Position numbers and translations under genes: made by a program. This document shows positions 57,971-64,000 of a stretch of DNA of 64,000 nt, piece by piece (position 1 is the stretch's first letter; each line of letters opens with the position of its first letter). The notes under the pieces are model-generated. The model had not been told where the DNA came from and did not search any database. It worked only from the letters and a program-made list of their open reading frames with translations. Location: NCBI RefSeq assembly GCF_035594125.1, contig NC_087178.1, positions 3,335,001-3,399,000 of the forward strand. Direction: 5' to 3'. This DNA is from Scylla paramamosain. Lineage: Eukaryota; Arthropoda; Malacostraca; Decapoda; Portunidae.

Positions 57971-58322
57971 GGTCGGTGTCACACTGTGAGACAAAACCAC
58001 GCGACGCGACCGTGTAATGGGGCAGCGCGGCGGCGGCGCCTTAACAGTACCATGCCACACAGCTCGGCACGGGCATAAGATTGAGTACCGCCCAGCGAGA
58101 TCGCCCAATGTGACCATATGCATAGAACTGTGTGTGCTGTGTCCTCACTGGCGGCAAGAAGCGGCCGCGTGGCAGGGGGATCCTGCCACAGCATTATGCT
58201 GTGTTGGGCGGCACTGCGGGCAGCTAGTGTGACACCTCTCATTTGTTTGCGTGTGTTACCGCAATCGCGGCGAAGCCGACCGGCGCGCCAGCGGGGTTTC
58301 GCCGCCTAGTGTGACACCGGCC
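57971..58322. mobile_element. GC-rich MITE-like element with terminal inverted repeats
   Basis: The left end reads GGTCGGTGTCACACT and the right end, reverse complemented, GGCCGGTGTCACACT. Weaker pairing extends inward for about 40 bp (GCGAAACCCCGC-type sequence). The 352-bp interior is unusually GC- and CpG-rich and has no coding potential that I trust. A second inward-facing end (CTAGTGTGACACC at 58224-58236) lies inside, so the unit may be nested. A clear target duplication was not found: flanks are TGA and TTA. The transposon superfamily is undetermined. Confidence 0.65.
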
Positions 58323-58845
58323 TTAATGACATAACCTGACTTAACCTTACCTAACCTAAGCCAATACATTAGAGGTGCGCGTTCTGCCACAAACGGTTCA
58401 GCTACGCGCACCACCTCCACTGCTACGAACGTTCCATACAAGCAAATAAGCAAGTAAGTAATGATATATTGCGAGTACAGCAACTGATACATCTAAATTA
58501 TAAACACATTGCACAATGGCACAGTCTGTCAAACCACACCTACCTGACAGACACGGTGTGGCATTACTCACAGGCAAAGGTTGATGGTGTGGAGAGTGAA
58601 TTGCCAACACATTTACAGATGAATCAGATGAAGAGTAACCACAATACATATAAATACAATTATTAGAATACTCAAGGTGTCTCTGTGATTGCAGGGCTAC
58701 TTAAACAAGGCTTCTGCATCACCAATGGGAAACACACACGGGGATCTAATTAATGTTCTCTATACCCTTTGAAAATAATCCAAGGGAGTCCAAAGCCTTT
58801 CAGGACACAGGCCTACAACTGGTTGGATTCACTGTGGTGGTGACG

Positions 58846-58881
58846 ATGGTGGTGGTGGTGGTTGGTGGTGGTGGTGGTGGT
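58846..58881 (+). repeat. (GGT)12 imperfect repeat
   Basis: GGT units with one TTG interruption. Confidence 0.9.
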
Positions 58882-58991
58882 GATTATTGTCAACCTAAGA
58901 GGCTTTTCGCTGAAATTCTTACACACAACTGCAAGCTCCAGGATGGTGTGCGCTCGCCGCCTCGCTTCGGGCTACACTGCATCCAACAATA

Positions 58992-59097
<106 letters not shown>

Positions 59098-59234
59098 CGA
59101 GTGTGGAAGAATAGACTGCATCATCCTGATCCCCTCGGCGCTTCCCTTCGTTGTAGCCAGGAAGTGTGTCTCGCTTTTATATAATAACATTTTAATTTCC
59201 ATTTTTAAGTTTCATCCAGTAGTGAGAAATGTTT

Positions 59235-59359
<125 letters not shown>

Positions 59360-59629
59360 AGGGATCGAGTGAGTTCCGGTAAGAAAGATTAATGGTAACG
59401 CAAAGAAGGTCGAATTCTGGGGAAAAGTTTGAGTAGAGAACGGACGCTTCCTTCAAGATGAGGGGGAAGGAGAGGCTGGGATGTGTAATCTCCATGCATG
59501 AAAGATTGCAGGTAATGTAAAGTAAGGTGAATTCCTGGAAAAAAAAAAAAGTTATGTTAAAGGGAAGTAGTGGACGTGAGTGGTTGCTCCTACAGAAAAG
59601 AAAATGTAGAATTCTATCAATTTATTTTT

Positions 59630-59910
59630 CTGTGTCTTATAAAATGTGCTAGTTTTTCGTGTTTCCTCCTCCAAGAAATGCTGGCTTTTTCCGCCCTCTG
59701 AAAAATGTGCTAGTTTTTCATAGTTTTCATTTTTTTTTTTTTTTTTCGTGTCTTTTAGAAACGTTTTAGGCTTCACGTTTTTTTCCCTTAAGGAACATAT
59801 ATTTTTTTTTTTTGTCCATTTTTCGTTTGTTCCTCTGAAAACGTTTTAGTTTTTCGTGTCAGCTCGTGAAAATGTATTTGTTTTTTCCGTGTCTTCTTCC
59901 TCTGGTTCCA
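59630..59910 (+). repeat. Degenerate TAGTTTTTCGTGT minisatellite
   Basis: GTGCTAGTTTTTCGTGTTTC, GTGCTAGTTTTTCATAGTTT, GTTTTAGGCTTCACGTTTTT and GTTTTAGTTTTTCGTGTCAG recur about every 50-65 bp, each next to a GAAAA(C/T)GT-like segment. Confidence 0.65.
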
Positions 59911-59979
59911 GGAAGTTCCGTTAAAGATTAGCTTAAGGTATATTAAATTCTGCTTAAGTCAGATTAACGCTAACACTGG

Positions 59980-60340
59980 CAGCGAGTTTTTTTTTCTTTC
60001 TGTAAATGAAGACAATCAACTTTACAGCATTTCCAGGACTACTTTTTCTTACTGATTTTTTGCAATTCTTCGGGAGAGATTTTAAGAGGTGAGTGTTCTC
60101 TGAACGTAAAGACAATGTTGGTAGCCATTTTGAACAAACCACGCCGCGTTTTTTTTTTTTTTTTTTTTTCATTACCAAATAAAAATCTTGATATTTTCTT
60201 TTTTCCTTACAAAAACTGTCAGAATTTAACTTTAGAATCCATTTCCCTAATTTTCTTGATAAACCTTGGTGCAGTTTTTCTTATCAGTTTTTACGAATTG
60301 CGTGGAAGACTTTCCAGTTAAGCGTCTTTTTAACTTTCAT
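59980..60340. other. T-rich sequence, possible old two-fold duplication
   Basis: TTTTTCTTACTGATTTTTTG (about 60043) and TTTTTCTTATCAGTTTTTAC (about 60275) are each followed by an AATT...GGAAGA-like segment. No gene. Confidence 0.4.
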
Positions 60341-60424
60341 ATAACTTTCCTACATAAGCATTAAAGAAGATACGAAGTTCAGTGACATTACGTGAGGTCA
60401 ACGCAGGTCATTGATCGCGCTCGT

Positions 60425-60605
60425 CTCCTTCCAGATAACGTTAAGGAGAGACTGCCTTGCTTCACAGTCTCATTGTAGGATTCATTGTTTCATCGGGATG
60501 GTTTACTGTTTCATTGGAACAGTTCATATTGTTTTTATCTGGATGGTTCACGCTGTTTCATTTAGATGGTTCAGTGTGTCAATGGGGATGGTTTTTCTCA
60601 TTCCC
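60425..60605 (+). repeat. Second copy of the GGATGGTTCAC minisatellite element
   Basis: AAGGAGAGACTGCCTTGCTT is followed by about five units of the type TTTCATCGGGATGGTTTAC. It is colinear with 54310-54605 but shorter. Confidence 0.75.
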
Positions 60606-60639
60606 TGTAACATGAGCCCACTTCACGAAAAAGCAAGAA

Positions 60640-60760
60640 GGAAGCCGAAAGAAGCCAGTAGGCCTACACGTGGCAGCTTCCGCATAAAACAAACAGACCT
60701 ATGCCCATTTATCATTTCTGCCCATAAATATGTCTCATCTTTACACTCAGCACGATTAGT
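60640..60760 (-). repeat. Dispersed repeat, same family as 45250-45380
   Basis: The minus strand carries GCTGCCACGTGTAGGCCTAC, then TGGCTTCTTTCGGCTTCC, preceded by a TTTATGGGCAGAAATGATAA-type segment. It is colinear with the other copies. Confidence 0.7.
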
Positions 60761-60927
60761 GACTCCAATTTGCCTCTACGGAATGTGGAGACAAGGACGA
60801 AAGGAGAAATTATCTGAAGGGCTTGACACGAAAACCTGAAAAGTGTGTGTGTAGTAATGAAGGCGACATGAGCGAGGCGAAAATCCTTCCTCGTAATTCC
60901 CTTTGTTTATCGCTCTACCATTCACCA

Positions 60928-60950
60928 CCACCACCACCACCACCACCACT
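60928..60950 (+). repeat. (CAC)7 repeat
   Basis: Short trinucleotide run. Confidence 0.9.
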
Positions 60951-61271
60951 ATTGCCGCCAGTAACCCCGATGACGTCACAATCCCCCCGCCTCCCCTCCC
61001 GCTGTTTTGTCCCTTCAGAGGTTACAGAAGGTCATGTCACGAGAAAAAGGAATTGTGGACGGTATTAGAGACATAAATCGATATCTTGTGTCTTGCCCAG
61101 CACGCCGTTTTTGTTCTTTAATGTTTTGTCTTTAATGTTTTCTCCGTAAATAGAAATATTGCGCCATTGAATTGATTTTTTTTTCTTATTGTATTAACTT
61201 CTACTCTATTTTTAGATTTTTACGTTAATTTATGTGGCTTTTCTTTTAGTCATCTTTAAAATTAATTAACT

Positions 61272-62149
<878 letters not shown>

Positions 62150-62211
62150 AAGGATTCGAACCCACACATCCATCACCACCAGACTAGGAACACTCACTCG
62201 GCCAAGACTCA
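62150..62211 (-). mobile_element. tRNA-like head (SINE or tRNA pseudogene)
   Basis: On the minus strand an A-box-like TGGCCGAGTGAG (62193-62204) is followed about 30 bp later by a perfect B-box GGTTCGAATCC (62152-62162). The spacing fits an internal Pol III promoter. The T-stem and acceptor pairing are poor, so it is not an intact tRNA. A purine-rich body lies downstream on that strand. I favour the degenerate head of a tRNA-derived SINE. Confidence 0.45.
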
Positions 62212-62284
62212 CGAGCAACCTCATATAGAATACCGTGAGACTGTCCGCTTTAAGAACTGTTTTTTGCTCTCTTTTTGTCCTCAG

Positions 62285-62356
62285 TTCCCCGCGTGTGAAG
62301 CTGAGGGACGCTGCTGCTCCTCCTCATGCTGCTCGGGACACGTGAAGCAGGAGGAG
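62285..62356 (+). other. Candidate host exon (72 bp)
   Basis: It is preceded by a strong acceptor (T/C-rich tract ending TTTTTGTCCTCAG at 62284) and followed by a strong donor (GAG|GTAAGAAAA at 62356/62357). The 72 bp are a multiple of three. One frame is fully open and Cys/Ser-rich; a second frame stops near its end. No protein family is recognised, so it may be untranslated. Splice-signal evidence only. Confidence 0.35.
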
Positions 62357-62489
62357 GTAAGAAAAATAACCAAGTACCACCACAGAAACCACTTTTTTTT
62401 CCCCTAGGATTTTTCTGCAGGAAAACAGAATCTTGAAACTCCAAGGTGATAGACTGCTGCCTGATATCGCGGGTATTGACGGTGTGACT

Positions 62490-62600
62490 TTTTTTTATTT
62501 ATTATAATTATTTACTATTATTATTATTTATTATTTTTTTATTTATTTTATTTATTTATATATTTATTTATTTTATTGTATTTTATTTTATTTTATACTC
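62490..62600 (+). repeat. (TTTA/TTTTA)n repeat
   Basis: Mixed TTAT, TTTA and TTTTA units between the two candidate exons. Confidence 0.85.
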
Positions 62601-62743
62601 GTGTCCAGTTACCTTGCCAACGTCTTCCGTGCCCTCGTTCTTGAGTTTTGTGTCACGCTTCCGTCTTCCCAGAAAAGTGAAGTTCAGCTATAAGTCCTGT
62701 CGAGGTGCTCATGTTATTACTATTATTATTTTTTTTTTTTCAG

Positions 62744-62782
62744 GGGTAAGAAACTGAATACCCCCGCCATTCTTTATCCCAG
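62744..62782 (+). other. Candidate host mini-exon (39 bp)
   Basis: A run of T ending CAG at 62743 precedes it and CCCAG|GTGAGTGT follows at 62782/62783. One frame is open (GKKLNTPAILYP). The frame that would continue from 62285-62356 hits TAA at once. The pair is therefore either a protein end or untranslated exons. Confidence 0.3.
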
Positions 62783-63456
62783 GTGAGTGTTGCTGAAAGT
62801 ATATGAAATATTAACCTGTAGGGTTCAGCCTGGGATCATTTTTGTAGGCCTAATGGTCCATAACTCCTGTAAATTATCATCCGGCTCCCGGTTCGACATG
62901 GCGTGCCTGTTCCCCAATAAAGTACTATCGCTACTTCCTGATAAATTGCAGGGGAAGGAAAAATAAGTCGGGAAACGTATCGATTTTATCCCCTAGTGGA
63001 CGCCGCGTCTCTTAACTCAACATTCACGTCCTCATACATTTAGTTTTAACGCACGCTTCCACTAATGCTGAATGATCCCTGAAGCAAAATGAAAAGAACC
63101 TGCAGGATGAAATTAACTGACACCATATGACAAACCCGTTTTCTGTTCCAAATCAACGGTAACTGAGGTAAACACAGGGTGAACGGTAGGGTAAGGAAAG
63201 GAGGCAGGCAGGCAGGCAGGCGTTCTGCTCGACACACAAGCTAGGAAGGGTGAGGCAGGATGGCGGAGGAAAGGAGAGGAAGGCAGGGTGATACTGGTGT
63301 GTGTAGCGAAGGGGAAAATATATATAAATTGGCTGAGGACGGAGAAGTGACAGGGAAAGGACTAGATAGAAGTAAATAAGCGACTGAGGCGCATACAGGA
63401 AACTAAGGAGAGGAGATAGTTAAAGGAAGGGAAGCTTGAAATAAAAAAATAAACGC

Positions 63457-63460
<4 letters not shown>
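62783..63460. other. Unique sequence with a short (AGGC)n
   Basis: AGGC units at about 63203-63222. The rest is unique with no gene seen. Confidence 0.5.

Positions 63461-63544
<84 letters not shown>
63461..63544 (+). repeat. (GA)42 microsatellite
   Basis: Pure repeat. A purine-rich stretch follows to about 63780, then unique sequence to the window end. Confidence 0.98.
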
Positions 63545-63547
<3 letters not shown>

Positions 63548-64000
63548 GGAAAAAGTCGAATATTCATACAAATACACGAAGGAAAAGTGAAGCAAGGGGA
63601 TAACGGAGCGTGGAAGCAACGAGGGAGGAGGAAATAAAGCAAAAGCCCCTGTGAAGTCAAATTGGAATACGACAAATACGTGAGGAAAAGGGGGAAGGAA
63701 GAATAAAAAAGTGGAAGGAAATCGAAAAGCGAATGGAAAACAGTTAAAGGATTCTGGCAGTAGGGAAGAAACGTGGAATGAGGCAGAGTTTGTGGAAAGT
63801 TATAAGCACGGCAGGATATCAAGTGGTTCGTCCTTCCATCATTCAATTAAAGAGGAGAGCTTCGAAACGTGATGATTTGATAAAACGTAACCGAGGACAG
63901 ATGAAAAAGCAAGTTATTTATATTTGACATTTCTGTAAATATATAACGCATGGACTTTTTTTTTCCAGCATAAGTGACATGATAAATTGTGAGTGTTTTT

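Noticed and set aside
62880..62910. CCCGGTTCGACATGG resembling a tRNA T-arm
   Set aside because: No A-box and no pairing arms.

Overview
The window looks like non-coding, repeat-rich nuclear DNA from a decapod crustacean, most likely a crab. The evidence is the very high density of long (CT)n, (GT)n and (CCT/TTA/TAG)n microsatellites, CCTAA-type (arthropod TTAGG) strings, and several dispersed repeats that I recognise from memory as decapod-like; no database search was possible. No complete host protein-coding gene is visible. Most long open frames here are translations of dinucleotide repeats (SLSLS, CVCVC, THTHT, ERERE) and are not genes.

The one large gene-bearing unit is a Ty3/Gypsy-type (Metaviridae, K02A2.6-like) LTR retrotransposon on the minus strand at 35645-40714. 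It has two 229-bp LTRs that I could not tell apart by eye, a CTTCC target duplication, a primer binding site, a polypurine tract, Gag with zinc knuckles, aspartic protease, reverse transcriptase, RNase H and integrase. The coding region is split by five small frame breaks, at least three of them at homopolymer runs that look one base short. That is hard to square with identical LTRs unless the copy is very young or the assembly has indel errors.

Other mobile DNA: a Jockey-like non-LTR element at 12897-14299 (+) that keeps a decayed endonuclease and an RT C-terminal end but lacks the RT core; a 5'-truncated relative at 29372-29830 (-); a short 3'-end relic at 50823-50912 (+); a GC-rich MITE-like inverted-repeat element at 57971-58322; a tRNA-like SINE head at 62150-62211 (-); and copies of at least three short dispersed families (10600-10690, 45250-45380, 54000-54110, 60640-60760; 56150-56280 and 57140-57520; 54310-54605 and 60425-60605).

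Tandem structure is layered. There are about 75 long dinucleotide tracts, several VNTRs with 25-140-bp units (16651-17065, 32175-33185, 54340-54600, 57190-57520, 59630-59910), a 16+15-copy hexanucleotide array with a clean base switch (44629-44814), and a split GTCA array (27829-28012 and 28491-28540). Layout: 1-12880 microsatellite-rich intergenic or intronic DNA; 12880-15000 non-LTR relic and CTCF-motif duplication; 15000-35640 pyrimidine/purine tracts, VNTRs and microsatellites; 35640-40720 LTR element; 40720-53330 very dense microsatellites; 53330-63400 dispersed-repeat families, the MITE and two candidate short exons (62285-62356, 62744-62782).
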